Shown one piece after another: positions 37,297-51,109 of a stretch of 64,000 nt of DNA. The position numbers and the translations under genes are program-made. Numbering within the stretch: position 1 is the stretch's first letter; each line of letters opens with the position of its first letter. The notes beneath the pieces were generated by a model. It was given only the letters and a program-made list of their open reading frames with translations, was not told where the DNA came from and did no database searches. The stretch comes from Paragordius varius (lineage: Eukaryota > Nematomorpha), in contig OZ176055.1 in assembly GCA_964247055.1 (NCBI GenBank), positions 1,798,001 to 1,862,000 of the forward strand, given 5' to 3'.

Positions 37297-38028
37297 TAAT
37301 ATTAAGTAATTAATTTATAATAAGCGGGGATGCAGACAAATGTTTGTATATATAATGATATATTTTTTATGCATATTTACTGACTGCAAACATAAAAAAC
37401 CCTTAGTTATAATCGCCAATCATTGAATGTGATAAGGCCTGGTGAAAGGTTTAAAATATATGGCAAATTAATTTTTGGTATTTCAAAGCAGAGCAGTATA
37501 TTCGTATTTGTGATTGATTGTCAAACATCAATTATTACAGTACATTGTAAAGTTAATTTTTATTGTAGGGTGGTTTTACAGTTTTATATATCACAATTAC
37601 ATGCTTTAAATGATTAAGATGATGGGAGAGGCAAGGGGTAGTGTGGTATTTTTAGGAAGATATTTTTTATGTAATATCAAATTTTCCAAAAAAAGAAATA
37701 AAATACTAAAAAATCGTATCATACAACCTTGTTAACTTGCATAATTTTGCATTGTAACATTTATTTATATAATATAATTTAATTTAAGTATAGTAGGATA
37801 AAAACAAAGCAGATTTGACCATATTTATAATAAATATAAGTGGGAGACATAATATATATAATATTTAGTTTAAAAATGAATGAGTATATGATCACATGGG
37901 TGCAAGATAGCACATAATCCACGGCCCACTAATTCAATTTAATATATTTCCTTAGGCTCACAATACAAAAAAAGTTAAATTGTCAAATTAAATTATATCC
38001 CCATAACAGAGAGGAGTAGGTAATGTGA

Positions 38029-41000
38029 CTATTTAGGGTTTACCTTGTGATGATGTTGATGAAATTTATCCAATAATTTTTGTCCGGCTTTAGATCTATG
38101 ATGGCCTCTACGTTTTCGTGCTGTGCCCTTGTGTTGAAGTGAATCTGGTGATGATGCGGATGCAGTGGGCGCATTTATGATAATACTAACCCGAGGGGCT
38201 CCTGGCGGACCGACTTGGAGACTACCCATAGTATTTGTGTTACTTCCCAGCCCACCTCCTACACTTTTGTAAGGACCACCACCGCTAAGGTTTGGTGAAG
38301 TTGATGCAATAATGGATAGCGTACTCCCAGCCCGTAACATTTGAGTCGATCGGTGATGAAGTGGACGACGTACCAATTCCATATTCATTCTTTTGGTGCC
38401 TGTCTCTCCTCCTTGTTCTTCGTGTTCAGATATCATGGGTACATAGCCATCAGCACCAGTCGTACCAACTGTAGAAAATTTAGCTGGAGACCTAGGAGCC
38501 TTCCTAGATTTCCGGAAGAAAGCATTAGATGCAGCTCGTGTCATTCGCCTAAATTTGTTGGCCAGCGAACGCTTTTGAACCGGTCTCAACATGAAACTCA
38601 CTAAGCCGGCAGCCACTATGAATGAACCGGACACGTAGAAACTTGCATTATAATTCCCGGTTTTATCATAAATCCAACCTGCAAGGGGTGGACCTACGAT
38701 AGATGTTATCCCCCTAAACAGGATAAGTAAACCAAAAGCATTGGTAAGTCGATCAATACCCATCAAATCCACCAAAATGATTGAAGTGAGTGATATAAAA
38801 GCAGCTAAAAATGTGCAAAAAAATAAATTTAAAAAAACTTAAACGAAAAAATTATATGTACAGAAACGTATTTTAAATTTTTGCCGCATGGTTGAACAGT
38901 TTAAGAAAATTTAACAGTAATTTTTGAAAATATATACAACAATTTATGATTATATTGTTGAATTTTGAATACCTATGTAAAAAACAGCTTGGACTTGCCT
39001 TATGTTAACATAGGACATGTTTAATTCCAATAAAAATCTCCATTAGTTAATATATAAACCAAATTTATTAACAAATTAATTATATGTAAAATTTACCAAC
39101 ACTGAGCCCAAAAATGAGTAGGTTAAAAGCCAATAGGCCGAATGATTTACAAAGAGGGCATATAATGGTACAGGCTCCAACTATAACCATACAAACATTG
39201 TTGACAAGTAGGGAATCTACCCGAGGGTTATCCGTTAAATATCCGAAAAAGAGTCGACCTTTAATAAATGTAAATATGCATATGACCTAAAAATATGAAA
39301 TAATTAATTTTATATAAAAGAAATCAAAATTGAGAACATTATGCCATGTGAAAATGGAGTTACAAATTATCGATAAAGAAAGCAGCGCTTGAGTCAAAAA
39401 AATTTTAATGTTTAAATTGAATTTATACATTATTTTATGCTAAATCGATCTCCTCCATTTAATTCCTCTCATACAAAAGCACATTAATAAATTTAGTTGT
39501 GGTTGTTACAACAAGTTTTGATAATACACCATCGTTAAGTATTCAGCTTTTTGTGAACTAGGTCTTTGTCAATGCAATGTTTTTAGCAGTTTGAGTTACT
39601 GATAATCCAAAACAATCTTTTAACAATTTAAATTCAAAACATGCATTTTACATGAAAAAAACCCAACTAATTTTCGCCTTTCGCATAATATAATCCATCA
39701 AGCAAACAAACAAACAACTAATTAATCCATAATGAAAAACATACCAACAATGTTAGATGCTCCAATGATTGATACGAGGAGTGATGCTTGATTCCCTACC
39801 ACCCCTATCTGTTTAGCAAGAGCCACGCTGTACACAAAAGGGACATAAAACCCGGCAAAAGCGAGCACGTTAGAAAGGCAAACTAACAAGAAAACCGGTT
39901 CACGAAACAACGATAAATCCGTCATTTCGGACAAAGGGTCAGCACATCGACGCCCCAAACAAGGGCACAACTTGCGGGTGAGGAATTGACGAAATCTATG
40001 TTTAGATGCTGGGGGCGGTTGTGCAGGACCAAATTGTCCACTGATTGAAGGTGCGACTATAAAGTTAATTATATATATTATATATTTAATTAACAGTTGG
40101 CTATGTTAACAAAAAGTTATAAGAACATTTTATAAAAGTTGAAATTAAGTTAGTGTCATGAAAAATTGAGTATAAAACACAACATCAAAGACACTTTATA
40201 AAAACATCATACCAGAGGTATAAAAAGTATTCTTTGATCAAAATATTAGCACATAGTTTTAATCTTAAATTGTGGAAACAAGGTAAAATACAAAACACTG
40301 TTCAAGGGAAGGCAAAAAAAGAAAATATGATTTACTTGACGGTTCTCGCCCAGGGAATCGGGTATCCGCTGCCGGTCCCAAATTACTTGCTGCTACGCCG
40401 ACTGGAATCGAAACCATACTGGCATAGTAGGATTTAGAGTCACCCAGTCCACGATATTCCGGAAGGTTGACTACACTCCCGCTGTAAAAAATATCTTTTT
40501 TATACAGCGGTCGGCTAAAATCCTCAGGGACGGGTAAGGGATCCGTGAATTCCAGTTCAACTCCTTGATTCATTCCTCCGACAGTCGTAGCGCTTTCTTC
40601 CTCCTCCAGCGGGCTAAGCGTATCTCCCTCCTCCAACCTTTCTCTGTTCTCATAATCGGCATCATTGTCGTCGGCATAATCGTCGTGATAAAAATCGGCA
40701 GTAGCGGCAGGCTGTTCATCTGAACCGACCGATGTCGCCGTTGAGATTGGTGACAATGCTACAGCTGCAGTATGGGTGGCACGTCTTCGACTCGGCTGGT
40801 CAGTCGCTGAAACGTTTCTAGATCGCGAAGAAGAAGGACCACCAGAAACCACGAGTGAAGATGGCGAATATGTGGCGGCTGATAAACGGCCAACCGGAAG
40901 ACTGATTCGCGAGCCCCGGAAATCAGGTCCTCCTTCTTTACGATTTTTATGGTGGCTAATGGAAAGGCGTAAGGATTGTTCAATGTTGTGGCGATAATCT

Positions 41001-44000
41001 TGTGGATTTATCCCTGACACCGTTGAAGACAATATCGGATTGTTTGGCAGTCCCCCGGTTATTTCGGTTCGGGCCGTGGAGGAGGTAGCTTCGGCCTCAG
41101 CGGCTGTTGCCATGACAACGCTGGCCGGAATTCGGAGCCGACTTCGGGTTCTAGCATGTGTATTAAGTTGTTTAAATTAAAATATATTAAAGTTTATATT
41201 TTTATATAATGTTTATCAAAAATATTTTTCTTTTAATAGCTTTTATATATAGTTTTGATAAATCAGTGATGAAAATAGAAATAAAATTTTGGCTTGCGTA
41301 ACAATATTGCTATTTACTGTCGAAATATAGTGAAATAATTTTTTCTTTAATTATTTCATGAAAACAAAAATATTATCTTTGTAATCCCTAAGATTTCATA
41401 AATTTTATTTGTTTAGTTGATATAAATGTTTAAACTCCCTCAATATGCAGTGGTATAATAATCAATAAATTTCTTTTAAATCGACAAACAACTATTATTG
41501 TTTTAAATATTATTTAAGTGAAAATTGAAATTAGACATAATGTAAAAGCATAAAGACAATTAATTTTTCAAAAGATCCGTATACTTTTTTAAATTTGATC
41601 TGAATATAACTGATTAATTTAAATTGCCAAGAATTATATAGACGTATAAATTGATAAAACATTAATTAATTATTTATTTTCTCGTATTTAAATAATTTAT
41701 GTCGTAAAAATCAAGGTTGAAAAAGCATGGTTGGTTATTATCTTTTCAAAAAACAATTGTAATATGGTCATGTTTTGTCTGTATAATCGATGTAATAATA
41801 TATTGGCTAACATACACTATGATGCAAATGATGTACACCTACCTACCTACCTTGTAAGATTGGAAAGACTCATGCTATTCAGACGATCATCATGATGTTG
41901 TTGAGTATTTTGTTGAACTTCTCGTTCTGTCCCTTCTTCGATTGTCGCCGTTTGCTTTGAACTACCCGTACCCTCTTCAATGAGCGGGTCTTCAGCTATC
42001 CTATATAGTTTGGGATCTGAAGCAATTCTCATTCGGGCATCTTTGTCCTCTTTAATGCGTTGCAGGAGTGGTTTAGCTTTGGGCGCTTTGGGCATAGGCA
42101 AAGGTCTCATCAATGCACCCATAACGACTGTGTTAAGTATGATGCCAGAAAATATGGCAAGACTCCCACGCCAACCATACCGATCAATCAAGAACTTTGT
42201 CATAGGTCCAAACACAAACGTACCAACCCCTGAACCACAAACCGCTATGCCCGTCGCAAAAGCCCGCTTACGTTCAAAGTAATATCCGACACTAACGATA
42301 GCTGGGAGGTATATGAGCCCAAATCCAATACCTGAATGCAAAAATTTGATGTATGCATGCTGAGGAATTTGTATATCAATTTTTGTTCAATTTTTGTAAA
42401 ACCATATATTAGTGTCCTAAAATTAAAAATTTTGTTGTTCGAATTTATATAAATTTAACTTTTATTATACATTATTTTGACAAAAACAGTTTAAAATTGT
42501 GTTCTCCCGATAATATATACAATATTGTATTTGGTTATAATTTCATATTGACTTAATAAAAAATTAAAAGTATAATATATTTTTCGCATTGAATTATTAC
42601 CTCCGAGTACCCCATATGTCAGAATGAGCATATTAATACTGGGCGAAAACATGGCAATGAGGAAAGCGAATGAAGAGATAATACCACCCGCTATAGTTAC
42701 TGGTCGACAACCAAATTTATTGGTCATTGCACTAACTATTGGACCTGTTATAGTATATTTAAAAAAATCTATAAAAAAATTAATCTTACCATCATAATGA
42801 CCTATTATCCGTATATAACATTTTATTGTTTAAAATTTAAAAGGAATGAATTTTAAAATATATATTAGATCAAAAAAATATTTATAAGATTTAAAAATTT
42901 TAATTCATTGTAAAAGACTATTTATTAACTAACTCGTTTGTACGGGTAGGTAAAGGCAACTTCTAAGGGTTAATTTTAACACTAGGAAACCCCAGGAGAT
43001 TGGGAAGCATGATGGCACAAAATATATATTTTATAAGCCGGCTTTATTTAAAATGCTTATATTAAAACCGTTGTTTTAATTACATACACAGTAGTCATTT
43101 TAGACATTCTTTAGCCTGGTGAAGCGAATAAAGTACCCTCACCTCTGAGTTAAAGGGGTTGGTTTATAAGGGCATATAATCCGTAAAACATTGCCTCAAT
43201 TACAAAACCATGAAGAAACGACTTACAAATATGATTGATGATAATAAAACACTCACTCACCTACACAAAGGTACATGCCAGACAGTAACGATCCTATCCA
43301 AGCCATTTTACTGGCCGGTGAGTCCGGGAACGATTTCTCGAGATCCATGTACAAGACACCTACCGTATAACATATCCCATCGACCACCATGTTACAGAAG
43401 AAGGAGGCAAACACAATGATCCAACCCCAACCCCCATCCGGTGGCCGAGGGACAAACTCGGGCGGAGCTTCGAGTTCAACCACGTGGGGGTCATATTCCT
43501 CTTGGAAATTGGCCAAGGAAGTATCTATTTCTTCGTCGTCCTCATCACTACCCATCATACCAATAATTTCGGGTGAATCATCATTATGCTGTGTGCGTTG
43601 TGGAGTTGTGTCATTGTCACTCTTGGTAATGAAGGGTGTAAGCTCTGAATCATCATTCAGCATATTTGAGTTATTGTTGTTTTCTAACGCATTATTTGTT
43701 GTTGATGTTGGTGGGGCAATGCGATTTTGTTCAATCGTAATTGGTGGGATTAATTTGTTATCAACGTGATTTGAGGGATCTTTGTATGATGAATCATCAA
43801 TTGTATTGGGTTTTATGGCATCTGCTGAGGAAACGATAGAATCTAATACCGTGTTATAAAGAAGAAAGGAATTAAAATCAGTCATGTATCCTTTATTTTA
43901 TCAAGAATTTATTTTCTATCTAAAAGATATCAAACGTTAAAAAAGCATGGCTTAAGGTAAAATAAAATAATGTATAATACTTGGTATTGTTCCATTTGTA

Positions 44001-44104
44001 GTAATGGTTGGATTCTTTGATTTATTTGTCGTAATGTTATCATCAGTGAGAGTAGTAATATGATTAGGGGATAACGCTTCAGAAACTACCATGGGTGGCT
44101 CCAT
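38029..44104 (-). CDS. SLC16-type (monocarboxylate transporter family) major facilitator protein
   Basis: Eight minus-strand exons: 44104-43981, 43824-43261, 42744-42601, 42331-41851, 41150-40336, 40056-39745, 39258-39097 and 38804-38029, summing to 1125 codons plus stop with every junction in phase. Family hallmarks are PPDGGWGWIIVFASFF at membrane segment 1, VSAMTNKFGCRPVTI in the next exon, and YYFERKRAFATGIAVCGSG at segment 5. The second half has EPVFLLVCLSNVLAFAGFYVP, GRLFFGYLTDNP, and MGIDRLTNAFGLLILFRG with IVGPPLAG. SLC16 proteins move monocarboxylates or related small solutes across membranes; the substrate cannot be told here. At about 1125 residues it is roughly twice the usual size. 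The extra length is an acidic N-terminal extension (about 180 residues), a loop of about 400 residues between the two six-helix halves, and a basic His/Ser/Gly-rich tail ending KFHQHHHKVNPK. AG at 43843 is an alternative start for exon 2. Confidence 0.93.
41517..41795. mobile_element. MITE-B copy 3, diverged, in an SLC16-gene intron
   Basis: The left side has GTGAAAATTGAAATTAGACA and AAAGACAATT; the right side has the inverse, with CAATTGTAATATGGTCATGT and TTTTGTCTGTATAATC. The ends are worn and the right limit is approximate. Confidence 0.6.
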
Positions 44105-45830
44105 TTTATTCTCTTTTTACTAATAAATTTTTGGCTCGGGTAATTGTTTTAATATATGGGAAATGATTTTAGTTTTGTTCTTGAGTAGATAGATTGATGC
44201 ATATTAATTGTCAAATATTTTTAAAGTGCTAGCTTGGAATATGCCATATCAAATAAATGATTTGTTGTGTAAAATCCTAAAAACATATAAAAAAAACTGT
44301 TATGTCAAAGTGTGGCATAAATAATTAACCCTATTTAACAATTATTACCTTTTGGGGTAGTTTTATATAAAGTGATTTAAGCACAAAACCATCCGGGATT
44401 AAACCGAGGTTAAAAGATATGCTTTCTTTAGCCTTTTAAGCACATTATACAAAAAAAATTTTTTAAGTATAATTTTTAAAAAAATCCTCAACCCAAACTT
44501 GTTTGCCGCCATTTTTTTTATAAAAAATTTTTTAATTGGTAATGCAACAGGCAATAAATGTATATTATGGTTAGAAAATGTAAATAATTTACTTTAAAAA
44601 GCGTTGTTGATATACCAGGAAATTGATTTAATACCAGCTGTTCGTTTCAATAGCGTATTTATAGAAGTCACAAAACTGTAAAAATATAAGATTTTTTGTC
44701 TAATACATGAGAACAATGCTTAATAATTTAATTTTAACTAAAATAATTTTTAACTGTATATTTACAAAATTGAGCTCTGAAATATATAAAACTACCTACC
44801 CCAAAAGATCAACTAGGACAAAAAAGTGAAAAAGGTAATAAGTGTTAAAGTTATTTTAGTCCTTTTATTGTAAGTTAATAAATTCCTAATTACAATTAAG
44901 ATTCAAATATTTTGTCATAAAAATAACAGCAAAAATAAATAAAACATCTTTGAGTATTAATAACAAAAAAATTAATGACAGGTACAAGCTTTACTTGTAA
45001 ATGAGATATAAAAAAACTACTATCTAAAAAACCAATTAATTATGCGTGATGATGATGAATTTTGCCTTTTGCAGTTCATTATTAGGCGAGTATAAAAATT
45101 TAAAACAAGCTTAATTTTAATCACACATTATTATGCAAAAATGATTAATTTGTTTTTGGTTTTGAATCGGTTGTGTTTATATATAAAATTTTATTTAAAA
45201 ATTCCTATTTTAAGGGTAAATAAGCTGATGATATCTATGTAGATCGTGAGAAACTTTTTAAAAATTTGTGCTTGGTTTATGGTCGGTCGTCTTACAAGGA
45301 AGGAGGAAAAATAGTTTTATTAATATTGTAAACAAACGAACATTGTAAAATGGTAAAAAACTATATAAATTATAGAGGTTTTAACATGTCATTATATTTA
45401 GGGTTAAGAATAATTTTGACACTTTAATAATTGTTCAATCAAGCATTTGTGTTGCTTAAAACGTATCCTACGTATTGAACCCTAAAACCAATAAGATATT
45501 TAGTGGAATAAATACACCCTAACATGTCAACAAACAAAAATATAAGATATAAACAGTCAAAATTCTTTATATAAATATTATATTGGATAGATATTAGACA
45601 GTCATTCGGGAGTTTAAAAAGCTCCGTGTATACATTATATATAAGTATTAAAAAATTATGAAAAAACTATATATCCAATTAAGTTCACAAAAAGATAATT
45701 GTTTAATATTCTAAGGGCATAGTTGACCAAAAATTTATTTTCAAAAATAATATAACCCTAATAAATTCAATATACAGATAATTTAAAATAATTTGTTAAA
45801 GTACCAGGCGTATTCATATGTCTTTTTTTG
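44105..45830. other. Upstream flank of the SLC16 gene, mostly repeat
   Basis: Contains an R2 copy (44380-44860); the remainder is AT-rich. The SLC16 promoter and 5' UTR should lie at its left edge, but no specific motif was recognised. Confidence 0.35.
44380..44860 (+). repeat. Interspersed repeat R2, copy 2
   Basis: Landmarks shared with copy 1: TTTTAAGCACATTATAC, TTTGCCGCCATTTTTTTT, TATATTATGGTTAGAAAATG, GTCACAAAACTGTAAAAATA, CTAATACATGAGAAC and ACAAAATTGAGCTCTGAAA. It shows the sequence as it was before the Helitron insertion seen in copy 3 (GGTAATGCAACAGGCAATAA). Confidence 0.65.
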
Positions 45831-45849
45831 TGGAAGTAAGAGCAGAGTC

Positions 45850-46980
45850 AAGAAAAGTAAGCAGACGATTAATTTAACACAGACCCCATTTTGTTGATTT
45901 GATTAAACGTCAAACATACAAAATTTGGGTCCGTGAGGTATCGTTTTTACAATTTAGTAATCATGCCGAATTTCGTGCTTTAAATTGGAAGAAAAGGACT
46001 GATGAAAGTCATTAATGGTAAACTATGGTGAACATACTTTAGTTAATACACGGGAAACATGGTTTAGAAAATTTGTAATAAAAGGGTAATGTCTGGCAAA
46101 CACAAGTGCGAACGATAACGTGAAAGATATTGGATGATGGCTCAAACGGCAATCAGCACAATTAGCAGAAGCTATATGTATTACAAAAAATCATCAGTAG
46201 ATCTTTACGATCAATGGGAAAGACAATTAAACTTAATAAATGAGTCTCAAACAATTTGAATGAACACAAATCGAATATCGCCTGTGACATGTGAAATCTT
46301 GCCTCAACGTCACTAAAGGAAATTATTGTTGCGTCGAATTTTGACGGGTGATGAAAAGTTGCTTTATTTTGAGAATCCAGGGGAAAACCTTGGTTTTCAT
46401 CTCAACAAGCCCGAATCGCTCCATAAGAAAACCATACTTTGCGTCTCAGGGACCAGATCAGTATTGTGTATTATGAAGTTATGAAAGGCGGTGACACCGT
46501 CAATATACAACGCTATCGACAACAAATAATTTATTTAAACCATGAATCAATCAAAAAACGACCGGAACGGGCTAAAAGTCATGGCAAAGTATTTTTGCAA
46601 CATGACAATGCTCCTACTTGAAGCGCCAGTAAAAGACACCTAAAAATCGCTTCGATGAAAACTTTTTAGAATCGGCTGTACTCTCTTTACATAACGCCAT
46701 ATAACTATTTCCTCTTTGCATCAATGGTCCACGCTTACAGCGCAGCACATAAATAACTTTGAAGAAGTTGGAAAATGGCGTGTCGAATGGTTGCCGCAAA
46801 ATCATTTTTTAACATTCATATATCACCTGATAGATGGGCGAAATGTGTAGAAGCCAATGGACAATATTTGGAATAAAATGAAATTTCCTTCGATCTTACA
46901 TGCTCTCAAAACGTTAAATTGTGACTACACCTGTCAAGAAAGGTCATTATATTGTTTATTTTTCAAAATATACTGTAAGA
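45850..46980 (+). mobile_element. mariner transposon remnant 3
   Basis: Plus-strand mariner transposase similarity in order: about 46210-46300 (MSLKQFE..HQIEYRL), 46330-46400 (RRILTGDEKLLYFENPGENL-like), 46440-46620 (DQISIVYYEVMKGGDTVN, YRQQIIYLN, KRPERAKSHGKVFLQHDNAPT) and a C-terminal WAKCVEANGQYLE near 46820-46875. Frames change several times and stops are present, so it is dead. The HDN triad residue in FLQHDNAPT is preserved. A non-coding leader at 45861-45955 is shared with 35910-36000. Confidence 0.8.
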
Positions 46981-46989
46981 ACAATACTC

Positions 46990-49270
46990 ATTGATTAAAT
47001 GTTAATTAAACTTTATGCCACAATATTTTATTACTAAGAAAATTGAAAATTTCATAAGTGTATATAAATAATTTTCCAAAAAACATGCGATTTATATTTA
47101 AGCGGCCCCATCCAAAAATCTTATAATAATATTATTTTATCGATCTTTTTTATATTATATATATATTAATCATTTTTATGCAAAATTATTATTTATAATT
47201 TCATTTCTTTATAACATGTAACACATATAGATAATACCCTCAAGGATAATTATAATTAAAAAAAAATAATCATATTACATACTTGTATAAAATCATACTT
47301 TAACATTAATAATTTCCTATATTTTATATCAAAAATATTAATACTTTTCGCACAAAAACTGAATTAATTATAAATTATAATGAAGGAAAATGTTCATTTT
47401 TTGTCAACATACTCAATATTTCGATAATCTTTTTTTTTCATACATTTATATTTATATAATATATATAACAGATTTTAATTAAAAAATTTGTAAGAGATTT
47501 AATTTAAACTAATTATTAATCAAATATTTTTTATAATCATATTTTAAAATTTAAAATTATTAATTAATGTATTTTTGTTTTTTATTGTGGCTTTAGGCTA
47601 AAAAATATTTGTAAAAAATGTCAAAAAAGTGTGTGCACTTTCTTTGCCTTTATATATGTAAGTTTGTGGGAGGAGATATATAAAATGAAATTTAAAATGA
47701 TAGATGGACATATTATGTTTTAATTAATTTATACATATAAAATACTCTGTCAATACAATATAAACTATGCATTTAAGTGCATTTCTTGAGCCGACTAATA
47801 GCTTAAATCCAATAAATATTAGTTTGTGTTGGCCTGAATTGTAACCAACTGTTAATTTATTAATTTAACTTAAAATTAATATCTCAATAAATATATTTGT
47901 ATCCTAAAATATATTTAATGAAAAAGACATTGCATTGCGAATAAAGAATCTGAAAACATACAAAAATTAAATACGAACATTAACTTATAGGCATGAATTG
48001 AAATAGCCATAGCGTTTCATACTGTTTTGTTAGAGGCAAGTTTTGAATATAACAACATAAAATAATAAAATAACCAACAAAGACATTTAAATAAATATTA
48101 TAAATCCGATATTTTCTCAAGGACAATTACGCAAAATTTGCTGCAAAAAGCAATAATGTTTGGTATTTAAGTGTGCAAAAAGGCCAGGTATTAAATGAAT
48201 ATGCTAAGGTCGACGAATTCGTCCCTAAGCGCACAAACACAAATGGTAGAATATAGACAAGAATGGAAGAATATTTTTCAAAATCGCTCTAATCCTTAAA
48301 TTTTACAAATACTGAACTGTAAATAAATTTTTATCGATGATCCTAGCCAAAACTCTATATATAATTTTTTAATATAAAACGTTAAAATAAATTGATAAAT
48401 TATTAGTTTAGGTATCAATCAATCTTGTGAACATGATTAAAATTGAAAAAAACTTTCAGTATAAAAAGCTCCGCCATCTTGAGATTTTATAGAAAGCCTA
48501 ACTATATGATTTCAGGCTATATATATTGATATTTCCTAAAATGATAATAAACCATTATATTTCAAATTTTTTTAATTATCCTTAATTTTCACTCTCTGTA
48601 CGATTTCGATTTTCTCTAAAAATTTTAAAAGCTAGGTTGTCACCAAATTAAAATTTTTGCGGCAAATAAATTCGCTGGTCATAAGCTCAAACATATTTGT
48701 TAAAAAGAATAACCCTCTATTAGATGCATTATATATGATATATTTCGCCTTCAATATAGGAGCCTACTTAGTTCTATTGTGTCTGTCGCAAGCAGATCGA
48801 TAAATTCCTATCTACATTCCAAAAAAATAGAGATAAAAAATAAAGGATAATAAAAACTGTTAATGAGGTTAAATTATAAACAATACAATATTCATTCATT
48901 TAAATGAATATAAAATTATATAATTCATCTTAAATTCTGAAAATTATTTTATTGTTTAAGATCCAACATTTTATGTATCTGATACCACAAGGGTTAATGT
49001 AGTGACATCGTCAAACCAAAATCAATTTTTTTTTTGAATCACTTCCATATTATAGATTAATATTAATAAATGTAACTCTAAAGTTTGCCAAAGAAATGCA
49101 TTTAAGTTTTCTCAAATCCTAGCTAAGAATATCGGATCAATAACCTTAGACTATTGTGTAATATACGTTTAAAGTAATATAATAGTTTTACAAGCGTGGT
49201 GCATTTCTAAAATTAAAATATAGATATGAAAATAGGCCTTAAAGGGGCGGATTAAAATTGTTTCAATGGG
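46990..49270. other. AT-rich intergenic stretch, nothing recognised
   Basis: About 2.3 kb without an exon, RNA gene or a repeat shared with the rest of the window that I could identify. Confidence 0.4.
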
Positions 49271-49278
49271 TAAATAAT

Positions 49279-49498
49279 TTACCATTTACTAACCCTCAAA
49301 CAATTCAAATTCACCCCTGAACAGGGCTAATATAACTCATCATTGATATGAAATACATTTTTACGACATAGTTTATTATTTTTCCAGCATTATATTAATT
49401 TTAAACAGCATTTTACATTTTAAATATTTTATAAAATGAAGGAAATCTTAAAAAACACCTAATTTATTTTAGGGTGAATTTGAACTGAAAATGGTATA
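49279..49498. mobile_element. MITE-C copy 4
   Basis: TTTACCATTTACTAACCCTC at the left and ..GGGTGAATTTGAACTGAAAA then TGGTATATA at the right. The inner ATAACTCATCATTGATATGA block is shared with copy 2. Confidence 0.65.
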
Positions 49499-49499
49499 T

Positions 49500-51105
49500 A
49501 TAAGAAGCTGTTTTGCACCCCACATTGTTAATAAATATTGGTTGGGACCTTAATAAAAAAAACTTGGTATATTTTCTGAATTTCAATAATTTGTTAAACG
49601 GTGTTTACAAAATAATTCAGAAAACGGAAAATATATTATTAAAGTTAAAAATATGATATTAAAGATTAATTTACGAAAAAACAGTGAACAATTTTTACAG
49701 CTAAGTCTCAAAAAAATTGGGAACAGCTAAAATAATAATATTTTTGTTTGAATGCATTACATTTTAACCATTTAACACACAAAGTTATAGGGTTGATGTT
49801 ATAATGCGTAAAGACCTTGCAGCTAATATTTTGTGGGATATCTATTAGGAAAGTAATAATTTTATTATGCCTGCAATTACGGCAAAATAAAAAAACTGTC
49901 CTTAAAAATATAAATTAAAAACAATAAAAAAATGTGGTGGTTTAACAAAATAAAATTAAAAATATTACTTTTATACTTATGCGGAATATAGAAAAACCAC
50001 GAGCCTTTATCTAGGGGTTAGGCGTTGTATAGCAAATAAAAGAATATTCATATGATGATATTGCGTCATGGATAAAGTAAATAAAATTTTTATTGTTAAT
50101 AAAATTAATTTATATCATATTAGATACATTTTAAAGTAATAAAAAATTCTTATTAAAGTTAGTTAAAAATTTTTTAATAGCGATAATTATTTATTTAAGG
50201 TAAATCATAATTAACAGTGCCTCCAAAATTGGGGGTATAAAAATAAGCTGATGAAATATTTATATTCTGTTGGGAAAATGTATCAGGTTTATTAGGATGC
50301 GGCTTTAGCCCTAACGAGTGACTTAAGAGAATTATTTACACTTTTGTGGTAAGTACTCCATATCAGAAAATAGCAAAAACTGCGTACATTTTATTAATAA
50401 AAATTTTTTGGTGAAATGAAGCTTCCTTAAAATAATCCCTAATCGGTAAACTAAAAATAAAAACTAAAAAAAAATTTTAAATTTTTTTTAATTAGATGTG
50501 GGCTTCGAAATTCCCAATTGTTTTGCTTCTAAGTTAGTTCTCTCAAAACAAAGGCAAAAATGTGGGGTTGCCGATAAAATTAAATATTTGGTGAAATGTT
50601 TAAAACTAATTTTTTTTAAAAATGCCCAATTTCTTCAATTAATTTTTTGTGAAGCGTGCTTCATATTTTCGAATCATTATGGAAACGGGTTAACGGTTTT
50701 AAAAATTACACGCCTTTTCATATTTCGATGATTCTGAACAATTCTATCCCATCAAATTTTTATCAAAATATTCTTTCGTCTGCACATTTATAATAGATCA
50801 ATATTGTGTTTAGCAAGCGATCATTTAAATCAAAATTATGAAGTAATAAAATTCTAGTATTATCAAAAAATTTTTTGCTAAAAATTAATTTTTTGTAAAA
50901 AAATTGTTTTTAGTTTATAACAAATTTTAGCATATATTTAAAATTCTATCCCACAATCTCGACATTTTCACGCTTATTTTAAGACATGGATGCATTTTAG
51001 TCTTTTGATTTAGGGTTGGATTACCCAAGCCTTTATAAAATTATTACTTCAACAAATATTGGAAAAAAAATGATTATGGCAAATTATTGCACTTATATAA
51101 CATAA
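49500..51105. other. AT-rich intergenic stretch
   Basis: An open frame at 50498-50731 has no recognisable similarity and low-GC composition like its surroundings. A line near 50945-50985 (CTCGACATTTTCACGCTTAT) resembles 35413-35440, so part is old repeat. No gene is supported. Confidence 0.35.
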
Positions 51106-51109
51106 AAGC

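Larger units (their letters stand above)
33107..38028. other. Repeat-rich intergenic stretch between SKP2 and the SLC16 gene
   Basis: Holds one R1 repeat, one MITE-A and a possible mariner fragment, all listed separately. A G10 run lies near 35449-35458. No exon was recognised in the remaining AT-rich sequence. SKP2 (minus) starts at its left edge, and the SLC16 gene (minus) ends at its right edge. Confidence 0.4.

Noticed and set aside
50498-50731. 77-codon plus-strand open frame (CGVADKIKYLVKCLKL..)
   Set aside because: No recognisable family, base composition like the surrounding AT-rich DNA, and no splice context or neighbouring exons.
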